Below are positions 46,260 to 55,902 of a stretch of 64,000 nt of DNA, piece by piece. The notes beneath the pieces are model-generated. The model searched no databases. It was not told the origin of the DNA and was given only the letters and a program-made list of their open reading frames with translations. Both the position numbers and the translations under genes were made by a program. The DNA lies in assembly GCA_963848195.1 (NCBI GenBank), contig CAWKCY010000005.1:124001-188000 (forward strand). Reading direction: 5' to 3'. Position 1 is the stretch's first letter. Every line of letters begins with the position of its first letter. Source of the stretch: CAVQBP01 sp963848195 (lineage in GTDB: Bacteria; Bacteroidota; Ignavibacteria; Ignavibacteriales; Ignavibacteriaceae).

Positions 46260-47093
46260 TTAAACTTTAATAGAAATATCACCTTGTCCGACAAAATTAA
46301 CGATATCTTCACCTCCGTCAGCATGTATAATACCTCCGGAAATCCATTCACCACCTTCTTTACACAGCAGAGAAATGACCTTAGCAACATCCTCTGGAGT
46401 AGTTAAACGGTTATTAGGGTTTTTTCTTTTAGCTACATTAACCATTGGAACATTTCCCGGAATTTTTCTCAAAGCCGGAGTATCGGTAACGCCAGCCATA
46501 ATAGAATTTACAGAAATATTCATATATCCGAGTTCGGAAGAAAGCTGCCTGACATGAGATTCTAAAGCTGCTTTAGCAGCAGATACTGCACCATAATTCG
46601 GAATAACAGTATGTCCACCGGAGCTGGTCATTGCAAAAATCCTGCCTTTTTTAGACATTAGGTTAATATCGACGAGTTCCTGAACCCAATAAACTAATGA
46701 GTGAGCCATAACATCAAGAGTCATTTCCATTTGTGACTTTGTAATTGCCTGCTCCTTTTCATTCGATACAAAAGGTTTTAACGAACCAAATGCTAAAGAA
46801 TGCATCAAAACTTTTATTATTGGTTTACCGTCTGTTTTTGATTTAATATCAGAAATTATTTCTTCGCGTTTTTTTTCATCAGCGGCATTGGCATTATAGA
46901 ATAAACTTTTCATGCCTAAAGAATGAATATAGTCTATAATTTTTTTTACATTAGGCATAGTAGCTTGACGATCAAGATGCACTCCGATAATATTAAATCC
47001 ATCCTCAGCTAATTTTTGTGCTGTAGCCGCACCAAAGCCTGATGATGCCCCTAGAATTAATGCCCAGTAATCTCTATTATTATTTTGATCCAT
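46260..47093 (-). CDS. SDR-family enoyl-ACP reductase-like protein (FabI/FabL type)
   Basis: 277 residues. NAD(P) site ILGASSGFGAATAQ, then LMHSLAFGSLKPF, reminiscent of the FabI HSIAFA motif. The catalytic pair is spaced Tyr-x6-Lys (YGAVSAAK), as in FabI and FabL rather than the x3 spacing of ordinary SDRs. C-terminal GEWISGGIIHADGG is SDR-typical. Probably reduces enoyl-ACP in fatty acid synthesis; another SDR reaction remains possible. Confidence 0.72.
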   Translation of the reverse strand: MDQNNNRDYWALILGASSGFGAATAQKLAEDGFNIIGVHLDRQATMPNVKKIIDYIHSLGMKSLFYNANAADEKKREEIISDIKSKTDGKPIIKVLMHSLAFGSLKPFVSNEKEQAITKSQMEMTLDVMAHSLVYWVQELVDINLMSKKGRIFAMTSSGGHTVIPNYGAVSAAKAALESHVRQLSSELGYMNISVNSIMAGVTDTPALRKIPGNVPMVNVAKRKNPNNRLTTPEDVAKVISLLCKEGGEWISGGIIHADGGEDIVNFVGQGDISIKV

Positions 47094-47431
47094 TTATACT
47101 AAATACCCTCTTTAAATATTATTTTTTCGGACTTAAATAATACAAAAATGGAGCATGTTATACAACTATCTTAATTGTTAAAGTTACTGTAATCTGTCCT
47201 AAAGGTCCTAAATAAATAACACCATAATTTATATATTAACCCGAGAGGATACGCAACTTGAATTTCATTTTGAAATAAGAATGATATGTTTTATGTGATA
47301 GGGATACTTGTAAATATGATTTGCGAAACGGAGTTTCGCGTTACATGAAGAGAAGCAGTGATTTCATAAGATAATTGGGATTAACCTGGATTTGGGACGT
47401 ATTCGTATCCGGATAAAACATTCGGAAATGA
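47094..47431. other. Intergenic region between dnaE and the enoyl reductase gene
   Basis: 338 bp without a credible gene. It contains a 7-bp hairpin (gcgaaac / gtttcgc, 47323-47339, 3-nt loop) about 100 bases beyond the dnaE stop that may help end the dnaE transcript; no U-tract follows. Confidence 0.45.
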
Positions 47432-50400
47432 TCATTTTTTGCTGTAGAAAAATAGCGAATCATCCCCTAATAGATTAATAACAGAACTAATAAAATCATC
47501 GGAAAGCTTTATCCTATATTCTTTAGCAAGAAATTTCTTTGGTTTTGAACCATTATTATACAAATGTAAATAAAGTGGGATATTTCCTTTATGTTTTTGC
47601 AGAATAGGTTTTAATTGAGCAATACTTTCAACTTTATTTCTTTTTTTGTCAAAGTTAATATTTATACTTTCCGTAAATTTTTCTCTAGCTTCATCAAGAG
47701 AAATTATTTTATCGATATGAATTTTAATTGCATCACCGCTGCTTTCAGGTTTTCCGACAATAAAGACACATTCTTCTTCTTTAACATATTTACCGTACTC
47801 TTCATATGATTTTGAAAACATCAGGGCTTCACAAGAACCGGAAAAATCATCAATAGTAAAGAAAGCCATAGTTCTGCCTGATTTATCAATTTTAGTTTTT
47901 AATTCTGTAATTACTCCGCATCCTCTTACTACATCCATACTTTCCAACAACTCTGCTTCGCCAAAATGAATATTTGCAAAAGATTTATATTCAATTTCAT
48001 ATTTTCTTAGGGGATGCTCGGAAATATAGAACCCAATTACTTCTCTTTCTTTAGCTAACTGTTCTTTTTGAGTCCAAGGTTCAACTTCCGGAAGTTCAGG
48101 TTCCTGTATTTTTACTTCTTCTTCCATCCCTCCAAACAGACTATTTTCGGCAAAAAGATTGGAATTCTGGACTTTATGGCCGAAATCTAGTGCGGATTCA
48201 ATACTTATAAATAATTTCGCGCGATTTTTTTCAATAGAATCGAATGCACCGGCAAGTACGAGTCCTTCCAAACCTCTTTTATTGACAATTCTAGTATCTA
48301 CATTCGAACAAAAGTCATAAATTCCAGTGAAATTCCTTCCGAGGATCTGTCGAGATTTAATCATTTCTTCAACGGCAGGAATTCCAACATTTTTTATAGC
48401 TGACATTCCGAATCTTATTTTTCCAGCTTCAACATCAAAATAAACAGCGGGAGAATTGATATCAGGAGGAAGAACCGGAATTTTTAATTTTCTGCAGTCT
48501 TCCAGAAAGTTGGTTACTTTACTTGCATTTCCAAATTCATTTTTAAGGTTTGCAGCCAGAAATTCAGGAGTATAGTGAGCTTTTAAGTAAGCTGTTTGAT
48601 AAGCCACATAGCTGTATGCAACTGAGTGACTTTTGTTAAAACCATAATTTGCAAATTTATCTATTGCATCAAAAATTTCTTCAGCAATTTTCTTTGAAAT
48701 TCCATTCTTAAAGGCACCTTCAATGAACTTAGTTTTTTGTTCTTTCATTGCGGCAAGGTCTTTTTTACCCATTGCCCTTCTTAAAATATCGGCTTCAGCA
48801 AGGCTCATTCCACCAACTTTATTAGCAATTTGAATGACCTGTTCCTGATAAACAATAATTCCGTAAGTTTCCTTTAAGATAGGCTCTAAAACCTGATGCA
48901 GATAAACAACCTCTTTTGTACCGAATTTCCTATCGATAAAATCATCAATAAAATCCATAGGACCGGGTCTATAAAGCGCATTCATGGCTGATAGGTCATT
49001 TAATGAAGTCGGCTTTAACTTCTTTAAATATTCTCTCATGGGGGCAGATTCAAACTGGAACACTCCGGTTGTTTGTCCTCTGGAAAAAAGCTGGAAAGTT
49101 TTCTCATCATCGAGAGGAATTTCATCAATATTTATTTCATTTCCATGATTTTTTTTAATTAAATCAAGAGCATCACGGATTATAGTCAAAGTTCTTAAAC
49201 CAAGAAAATCCATTTTCAACAGCCCGGCATTCTCAATCTCTTTCATATTAAATTGAGTGACAATATCAGTCTGTGAGACAGCATTGGCAAGGGGGACATA
49301 GTTGCTGACATCTTCAGGAGTAATTACAACCCCTGCAGCATGTTTGGAAGCATTTCTATTCATCCCTTCAAGAACCTTTGCGTACTTTATTAAATTTTTA
49401 ATATCATCTTCTTGAGAATCTTTTACCCATTTTAATTCCGGTACTTCATTTAACGCCTGTTCGATGCTGAAGACTTTACCGAATTTTGAAGGTATGAATT
49501 TTGTAATTTTGTTAACCGTAGGAATGGGAACTTTGAGTACCCTTGCCACATCTCTTATAACGGCTTTAGAAGAAAGTCTGTTGAATGTTATTATTTGGCT
49601 AACGCAATTATTTCCATATTTTTTTCTAACATATTCAATAACCTCACCTCTTTTATCATCTGCAAAATCGACATCAATATCGGGCATTGATTTCCTTGCA
49701 GGATTCAAAAAACGTTCAAATAAAAGATTATAAGTTAAAGGATTTATATTAGTTATACCTAAAGTATAAGCTACCAAACTACCGGCAACACTACCTCTTC
49801 CCGGCCCGACAGGAATATTCATTTTTTTTGAAGAGTTAATAAAATCCTGAACGATTAGAAAATAGCCGGAGAAACCCATTTTTTTTATTGTATCGATTTC
49901 AAAATCAAACCGCTCCCGGACTTCCGGAGTAATTTCAGGGATTCTGCATTTAAGACCTTCCCTTGCAAGAAGTTCAAAATAATCATCAAGATTTTGAGCA
50001 GCAGAATCTACTGGGATTGGAAACTGCGGATAATAGTGTCCTTCAAAATCTAAATTAACATCGCATTTTTCTTCAATTTCTAATGTATTTTCAGTTGCAC
50101 CTTTATAACTCTTAAAAAGCTTTAACATTTCCTCAGAAGACTTAAAATATACCTGGTCGGTTCCATATCTTAAATCTTTATAATCAGCGCCATTTTTATC
50201 TGAAAGCAGCAATAGAATGTTATGTGCTATAGCATGATCAGGTTCAATATAGTGAGTATCATTTGTAGCAACTAACTTTATCCCTAACTCTTTTGCAAGT
50301 TTTGGAACCCCATCAAGTATTATCTTGTCATTCTCCATACCATGATCTTGAATCTCAAGGTAGAAATCATCTTCAAAAATTTCTTTAAAAGTTTTTGCTA

Positions 50401-50920
50401 CACTGACTGCTTTTTCATAATTATTATTTACGAGGTGTGCCGATACAATTCCGCTGATGCATGCAGATGTGCAAATTAAACCTTCATGATATTTTTTAAT
50501 CAATTCAATATCGATACGGGGTTTATAATAAAATCCTTCAGTATGTCCTAGAGTAGAAAGCTTGGAAAGATTTTGATATCCTTCTTTATTTTTAGCGAGT
50601 AGAAGGAGGTGATTATAATGCTTGCTTTTTTTCCTTCCAGATGATTGACCATTTGATGAATTGCCATTATTTGTATTAGTTCCCCTATCAAACCTGCTCC
50701 CATCCATAACGATATAAGCTTCCATTCCGATTATAGGTTTGATACCTTCTTTTTTTGCTTTCTTATAAAATTCTGCAATGCCATACATAACCCCATGATC
50801 GGTTAATGCAACAGCGGACATATTATTTTTTTTAGCAGCAGCAATTAAACTATCTACCGTACATGCACCATCTTGAAGACTGTAATGTGTATGATTATGA
50901 AGGTGAATAAAATCTGACAT
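47432..50920 (-). CDS. dnaE: DNA polymerase III alpha subunit
   Basis: 1162 residues from the ATG at 50920 (a TTG three codons upstream is open). PHP domain at the N-terminus (IHLHNHTHYSLQDG, TDHG), polymerase core with GPGRGS (372-377) and catalytic PDIDVDF (413-419), helix-hairpin-helix region, then an OB fold (VRGCGVITELKTK). Asn/Gly/Ser-rich insert at residues 80-97. Main replicative polymerase. Confidence 0.97.
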   Translation of the reverse strand: MSDFIHLHNHTHYSLQDGACTVDSLIAAAKKNNMSAVALTDHGVMYGIAEFYKKAKKEGIKPIIGMEAYIVMDGSRFDRGTNTNNGNSSNGQSSGRKKSKHYNHLLLLAKNKEGYQNLSKLSTLGHTEGFYYKPRIDIELIKKYHEGLICTSACISGIVSAHLVNNNYEKAVSVAKTFKEIFEDDFYLEIQDHGMENDKIILDGVPKLAKELGIKLVATNDTHYIEPDHAIAHNILLLLSDKNGADYKDLRYGTDQVYFKSSEEMLKLFKSYKGATENTLEIEEKCDVNLDFEGHYYPQFPIPVDSAAQNLDDYFELLAREGLKCRIPEITPEVRERFDFEIDTIKKMGFSGYFLIVQDFINSSKKMNIPVGPGRGSVAGSLVAYTLGITNINPLTYNLLFERFLNPARKSMPDIDVDFADDKRGEVIEYVRKKYGNNCVSQIITFNRLSSKAVIRDVARVLKVPIPTVNKITKFIPSKFGKVFSIEQALNEVPELKWVKDSQEDDIKNLIKYAKVLEGMNRNASKHAAGVVITPEDVSNYVPLANAVSQTDIVTQFNMKEIENAGLLKMDFLGLRTLTIIRDALDLIKKNHGNEINIDEIPLDDEKTFQLFSRGQTTGVFQFESAPMREYLKKLKPTSLNDLSAMNALYRPGPMDFIDDFIDRKFGTKEVVYLHQVLEPILKETYGIIVYQEQVIQIANKVGGMSLAEADILRRAMGKKDLAAMKEQKTKFIEGAFKNGISKKIAEEIFDAIDKFANYGFNKSHSVAYSYVAYQTAYLKAHYTPEFLAANLKNEFGNASKVTNFLEDCRKLKIPVLPPDINSPAVYFDVEAGKIRFGMSAIKNVGIPAVEEMIKSRQILGRNFTGIYDFCSNVDTRIVNKRGLEGLVLAGAFDSIEKNRAKLFISIESALDFGHKVQNSNLFAENSLFGGMEEEVKIQEPELPEVEPWTQKEQLAKEREVIGFYISEHPLRKYEIEYKSFANIHFGEAELLESMDVVRGCGVITELKTKIDKSGRTMAFFTIDDFSGSCEALMFSKSYEEYGKYVKEEECVFIVGKPESSGDAIKIHIDKIISLDEAREKFTESININFDKKRNKVESIAQLKPILQKHKGNIPLYLHLYNNGSKPKKFLAKEYRIKLSDDFISSVINLLGDDSLFFYSKK

Positions 50921-50929
50921 AAAATACAA

Positions 50930-51396
50930 GCCCTAATTAAATCATTACTGAATGTGAATAAGTACATTCAAAAAAATAATCATAAAAAGAAAAATTTTTG
51001 AGAAAAGTATAACTCTTAAGCTAGAATGAAAGTTACAAAATTTTTTTATTAATGTTTATAGAAAAGGAAAATTATTTTTGGTTTAATGATGAAGAATATA
51101 TTTGTCAAAAAATAATTTTTTTATTTCCACTTCAATGAAACTTTTTGATATTGATACTATTATTACTCTAAATTATTTAAGTGATGAGATAAAAGAAAAC
51201 ATGACTGCCATTTTGGCAGAGGTATCCAAATTTTTTGAATAATTTCGGGAGATTGAAGAGGATTTTTAGGGTTCTGTTTACTTGGAGGTAACTTGGATGT
51301 AGCTTGGTGGTGGAACGGTAGAAGAATGCATATTAAATACATAATAATAAGCGTCTGCCAAAATGGCAGTCACAAAATTATTTTAGATAAAATATT
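50930..51396. other. Intergenic region upstream of dnaE with a repeat element
   Basis: 467 bp. Next to dnaE there is a small palindrome (gaatgt / acattc, 50950-50969). The right half holds the 171-bp inverted-repeat element listed separately. A 35-codon frame at 51135-51242 runs through one repeat arm and is not convincing as a gene. Confidence 0.5.
51202..51372. repeat. 171-bp element with 19-bp perfect inverted ends
   Basis: tgactgccattttggcaga at 51202-51220 recurs as its exact reverse complement at 51354-51372. Each arm can also fold on itself (ctgcca-ttt-tggcag). No flanking target duplication is clear. The right arm lies 24 bp past the dut stop and may serve as its terminator. It looks like a miniature mobile element or a paired regulatory hairpin. 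Confidence 0.6.
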
Positions 51397-51849
51397 TTAT
51401 TTCCCTGTATGACCAAAACCGCCTTCACCGCGATGACTATCATTCAAATTATCAGTCTCACTAAATTTCGCAAGATAAACTTTTGACACAACTAATTGTG
51501 CAATTCTGTCTCCGGATTTAATTATAAAATCTTCATCACTAAAATTCATCATAATTATTTTTATTTCTCCGCGATAATCAGAATCTATTGTACCGGGTGA
51601 ATTTAATACTCCAATCCCATGTTTTAATGCTAACCCGCTTCTGGGGCGAACTTGAATTTCATATCCTTTCGGTATTTCTACAGATAAATTGGTAGGAACT
51701 AAACCAATTTTACCTTTTTTTAAGATAATTTCGTTGTCAATAGCAGCTCTTATATCCATTCCGGCACTCCCATCAGTTGAATATTCCGGAAGCGGAATAT
51801 CTGTATATTTTTTATCAAGCCTTTTTATTTTAATTTCGATTTCAGACAT
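51397..51849 (-). CDS. dut: Deoxyuridine 5'-triphosphate nucleotidohydrolase
   Basis: 150 residues from the ATG at 51849, the usual dUTPase length; the frame extends upstream but without homology. Motifs in order: STDGSAGMDIRAA, RPRSGLALKHGI, GTIDSDYRGEIKI, GDRIAQLVV and the C-terminal RGEGGFGHTG. Hydrolyses dUTP to dUMP. Confidence 0.97.
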   Translation of the reverse strand: MSEIEIKIKRLDKKYTDIPLPEYSTDGSAGMDIRAAIDNEIILKKGKIGLVPTNLSVEIPKGYEIQVRPRSGLALKHGIGVLNSPGTIDSDYRGEIKIIMMNFSDEDFIIKSGDRIAQLVVSKVYLAKFSETDNLNDSHRGEGGFGHTGK

Positions 51850-51953
51850 ATGAGTCGTTTTCATTAGTGTGGAAAAAATTAGAATAATAGCCACAAAGCC
51901 TCAAAGGCACAAAGTTACACAAAGTATCTTTGGGTCATCCTCACATAAATTAT

Positions 51954-53416
51954 TTATTTAGTTTTAATTTTAATAACTCTGTTTTTAATAAATTCCAACT
52001 CTTTTTTATCGAAAACAAAAAAAGTAATTGAAAGTAAGAAAACAGCAAGAAGAATGACTTTATAAATAAACAACAAATTGCCACTATACATTAAGCTATA
52101 GAATATCCCTCCGATAATTAGAATTAGAAGAAATATTTTAATCATTTTTCCATATTCATAATTTATTTTATAAAATTTTTGAGTAACAATAAAAAACCCC
52201 GTAGCAATGAAAAGATAGCTTGCGAGAGTAGCAAAGGCTGCTCCCATCATCCCCATTGAAGGAATAAGAGAAAAATTTACCACAATGTTTATTAAAGCAC
52301 CTATTCCAGTAATAAAGGGGACATAGATGCTTTTTTCTTTTATATAAATCCCGGCAGTAAATACTACATAAATACCATTAAATAAATAGCCAAGCAAAAT
52401 AACAGGTACAATAGAAAGTCCGCTCCAATAGGAAGCTGCAATAAGAGATCTGCCGAATATTTTAACAGTAACAATATCATTTATAAATAAAGACAAAAAT
52501 ATTAAAACGATAGAACCTATTAAAGTAAAATAGGTCAATACTTTTGAAAATAATTCTTTAGCATTTTTCTCATCTGCATTTTGAAGAAAAAAAGGCTGCC
52601 AGGCAAACTGAAACATATTAACAAAAAGCATCATAAATATTCCAAGCTTATAACAAGCATTATAAATTCCAACGGTACTTAAATCAGTTAAATGAGAAAG
52701 AATGGGTCTATCAATCCCTTGAACCAGCATTGAAGCTAACCCAGCAGGAAAATAAGGGAGTCCGAACTTCAATAATCTTTTGATTAGCTCTTTATTTATT
52801 TTAAATTTTAATTTTCCAGATATTGTAGGGATCAATAGTATTAAAGAAGTTAAGGAAGCAGCAATATTGCTGATTAAAACGGCTTCAATTCCCCATTTCA
52901 ATTTCAATATTAAAAATAAATTTAAAAATACATTAACCAGTATGTTAATAATTTTGAAAGAAGCAAATTTCCTTGCTTTTCTTTCAATCCGAAGTTTTAT
53001 GAAAGGAATTGCAGTTAAAGAATCAATCAATAAAATAGGTGCGGTTAAAAATATCAGATAAACATAGGTGCCTGGAATTTCAAGAACATTAATATAGGAA
53101 ACCTTAAAATTAAAATTATTAGGCTGAAAATTATTGAAGTAAAAAAAACCATGAGGAAAGGAGTTGAGAAATTATCTCTTTCATCTCCGACTTCAATTTT
53201 TGCAGCATATCTCAAATATGAGGCATCCATTCCGTACAGGAAAAGGATATTCAATATGCCGATAGATGCATAAATATTTGATATTACTCCATAGTCGCTG
53301 CTCGAAAAAACATGGGTATAAAAAGGTACAAGCAGGAAATTCAAGAACCTACCAACCATGGTACTAATGCCGTATATGGCTGTATCTTTAGATAATTCTT
53401 TTATTTTTTCAAGCAT
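51954..53416 (-). pseudogene. Wzx-type polysaccharide flippase, frameshifted
   Basis: Two frames together give one multi-helix MATE/Wzx-like protein of about 485 residues: 53054-53416 starts LSKDTAIYGISTMVGRFLNFLLVPFYT, and 51954-53030 continues with LKFGLPYFPAGLASMLVQGIDRPIL. The break lies near 53101-53125 in T-rich DNA; adding one T gives a continuous frame. Moves lipid-linked sugar units across the inner membrane. Probably a base error rather than a dead gene, given similar breaks nearby. Confidence 0.8.
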
Positions 53417-53424
53417 GGGATGAA

Positions 53425-53600
53425 AGGTAAAAAGTCAAAGGTCAAAAGTCAAAGGGGGTTGGGGGTCGGAGGTCGAGAGAGTCAGAGGTCAAGGGTCAGA
53501 GGTCAGATCGGGTTTATTTTCTAAAGATGTCATCTTTATATCTGCTTAAACTGATAAACTCATTCAGGTTTTTGACTTTTGATTTTTGACTTTTGACCTT
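53425..53600. repeat. GTC-rich repeat region with inverted halves
   Basis: 53425-53455 is built from aaaagtcaaaggtcaaaag units and continues to 53510 as ggtcagaggtc-type units. 53571-53599 carries the opposite-strand version (tttttgacttttga, twice). The two halves could pair. The right half lies inside the end of nadC. Confidence 0.7.
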
Positions 53601-54437
53601 CTATTTCTAATTCTAAGGAGATATCTAGAGCTTTTACACTGTGAGTAATTGCTCCAACTGAAATATAATCCACACCTGTTTCTGCAATTTCTTTAACAGT
53701 TTCCAATGTAATATTCCCAGAAGCTTCAATTTGTGTTTTTTGATTAATAATCTCAACTGCCTTTTTCATTTCAGACAGGTTAAAATTATCGAGCATAATC
53801 ATATCTACGCCGCAACATAAAGCTTCATGGACCTGATCAATATTTGTAGTTTCGACCTCGATTTTTGAATCCAGGTTATATTTCTTTTTATATTCTTTGC
53901 ATTTTTCAATGGCATTGGTAATGGAACCGGCAGCAGCTATATGATTATCTTTAATTAAAAACATATCATAAAGACCCATTCTGTGATTAGCACAGCCGCT
54001 GAGTTTAAATGCTAATTTATCTATTAACCTAAGTCCTGGAACCGTCTTCCTTGTATCAATAATTTGGGCTTTGGTATGAATAATTTTTTCCTGATATTGA
54101 CTTGCTGCTGTGGCAATTCCGCTCATTCTCTGAAAAAAATTTAAGGCGGTGCGCTCTGAGGTTAAAATAGAAGAAGCCTTTCCGGTAACTTTGGCAGCAA
54201 CATCTCCTTTTTTTACAATATCTCCGTCTTTAAAAGATTTTTAAACCTTAAAGTATTATCAACAAGCTTTAAAACATTTTCTATTATTTCGAATCCGGCT
54301 AACATGCCATTCTGTTTGACCAAAAAGATACCTTCACCGGATACAACATCCTGTACAATTGCAGCGGTGGTTATATCAACCTTTCCAATATCCTCTTCAA
54401 GGGCCGTTTTAATGATTTTTTCAATTTCATAATCCAT
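53560..54437 (-). pseudogene. nadC: Nicotinate-nucleotide pyrophosphorylase, frameshifted
   Basis: The frame starting at 54437 (IIKTALEEDIGKVDITTAAIV) stops early at 54213, while the rest (RTALNFFQRMSGIATAASQY, DTRKTVPGLRLIDKLA, NHRMGLYDMFLIKDNHI) runs to 53560 in another frame. One more A in an A5 run near 54238 would join them through KDGDIVKKGD. It makes nicotinate mononucleotide from quinolinate. The last dozen residues (GQKSKIKSQKPE) are encoded by the GTC repeat. ATG starts 1 base after the thioesterase stop. The gene is normally needed, so a sequence error is likely. Confidence 0.88.
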
Positions 54438-54438
54438 A

Positions 54439-54849
54439 CTATAAATAACTCTTTCTAATATTTTCAATAAAGAATTCAGGCAATCTTACTGCCTTTTTAG
54501 TGTTTTTATTTATAAATACATGCTTTGTAAAACCTTCAACAATTTTTTCTTTGTCATTGTTTTTTGTAATAACATAATCAATATGAATTTTAAATACCGG
54601 CATTTCTTTTACAAAAGCTTTAACAAATAATATATCATCATAATAAGCCGGTGCAATAAATTTAACGAAAGCTTCAAGAAGTGGAAGTTGAAATCCTTTA
54701 TCCTCAATAGTAAGGTATGGCAAGCCATATTCACGGAGCATTTCCGTTCTTCCGACCTCAAAATACTCTAAATATTTACCATTATAGACAAACCTCATTT
54801 GATCCGTATCCGCGTAACGAACCCTAATCCTGGTTTCAAATTCAAGCAT
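54439..54849 (-). CDS. YbgC/FadM-type acyl-CoA thioesterase
   Basis: 136 residues, hot-dog fold. RVRYADTDQMRFVYNGKYLEYFEVGRTEML contains the catalytic Asp and typical Y-x-x-YFE pattern of 4HBT thioesterases. Substrate unknown. Directly followed by nadC. Confidence 0.88.
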   Translation of the reverse strand: MLEFETRIRVRYADTDQMRFVYNGKYLEYFEVGRTEMLREYGLPYLTIEDKGFQLPLLEAFVKFIAPAYYDDILFVKAFVKEMPVFKIHIDYVITKNNDKEKIVEGFTKHVFINKNTKKAVRLPEFFIENIRKSYL

Positions 54850-54884
54850 AATACACTTAATAAAAAACTTGAGTAAAAAAAGTT

Positions 54885-54919
54885 AAAAAAATAGAGACGC
54901 GAGGTTGAAACGTCTCTAT
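54885..54919 (-). terminator. Intrinsic terminator after accA
   Basis: A 9-bp stem (atagagacg / cgtctctat) with an 11-nt loop, 30 bases past the accA stop. On the minus strand it is followed by TTTTTTAACTTTTTTT. Confidence 0.9.
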
Positions 54920-54948
54920 GAAATACATTTAAAATTTATGCAAGAAAA

Positions 54949-55900
54949 TTATTCAATAAAAGCACCCATTTTACCGAATTTCTCCAGTCTGGTTTCTATT
55001 AGCCTATCGGGTTTAATTTTAGCTAATTGGAATAATTCTTCTTTAAGAGCTGCTTTCAATAAAGACGCAGCTTCTTTGTGGTCTTTGTGAGCCCCGCCAA
55101 TAGGTTCAGAAACAATCCGGTCGATTAATTTTTGTTCTAAAAGATCGGGAGCAGTTAATTTTAAGGCTTCCGCAGCCTGCTCTTTATATTCCCAGCTTCT
55201 CCATAAAATACTTGAGCATGATTCAGGGCTAATAACAGAATACCAGCAATTTTCAAGCATTAAATATTTTGTCGCCTACACCTATTCCCAATGCCCCACC
55301 GCTTGCTCCTTCTCCTATTATCACTACAATAATGGGTACTTTAATTCTGCTCATTTCGAACAAATTTCTGGCAATAGCTTCCGCCTGTCCTCTTTCTTCA
55401 GCTTCAATACCGGGAGCAGCACCAGGTGTATCAATTAAAGTTATAATTGGTTTATTAAATTTTTCGGCAAGTTTCATTAATCTGAGAGCTTTTCTATAAC
55501 CTTCCGGATTGGGCATTCCAAAATTTCTAAAAATATTAGATTTTGTGTCTCTCCCTTTTTGATGCCCAATAATCATAACTTTGAATTCATCAATAGCTCC
55601 AAACCCCCCGACAATTGCTTTATCATCTTTAAATTGCCTATCACCGTGAAGTTCAACAAAATTGTTAGTTATCAGATAGATATAATCGAGAGTATAAGGT
55701 CTGTCGGGGTGCCGGGCAAGCTGAACCCGCTGCCATCTACTTAAATCCTTATATAAACCTTCCTTCAACTGCTTAACCTTTTGTTCAATCCTTCTAATTT
55801 CCTTTTCTATATCAAGGTTTTCTGAATACTTTCTCATCTCCTCAAGTTTGGCCTCTAACTCAACAATAGGCTTTTCAAAATCTAAAATTGTTTTTGCCAT
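54949..55900 (-). pseudogene. accA: Acetyl-CoA carboxylase carboxyltransferase alpha subunit, frameshifted
   Basis: Residues of AccA are split between 55253-55900 (FELHGDRQ-type region VELHGDRQFKDDKAIVGGFG, TPGAAPGIEAEERGQAEAIA, GEGASGGALGIGVGDKI) and 54949-55260 (LENCWYSVISPESCSSILWR). The shift is at TTT near 55260; one T fewer gives GDKILMLENCWYSV, the expected sequence. Transfers carboxyl from biotin to acetyl-CoA. An essential gene broken by one homopolymer base points to a sequence error. Confidence 0.92.
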
Positions 55901-55902
55901 AA

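Noticed and set aside
51135..51242. 35-codon frame MKLFDIDTIITLNYL... as a small gene
   Set aside because: No ribosome binding site, and half of it is the arm of the inverted-repeat element.
53425..53512. Possible CRISPR array in the ggtcagaggtc repeats
   Set aside because: Units are short and directly abutting, with no regular unique spacers and no cas genes.
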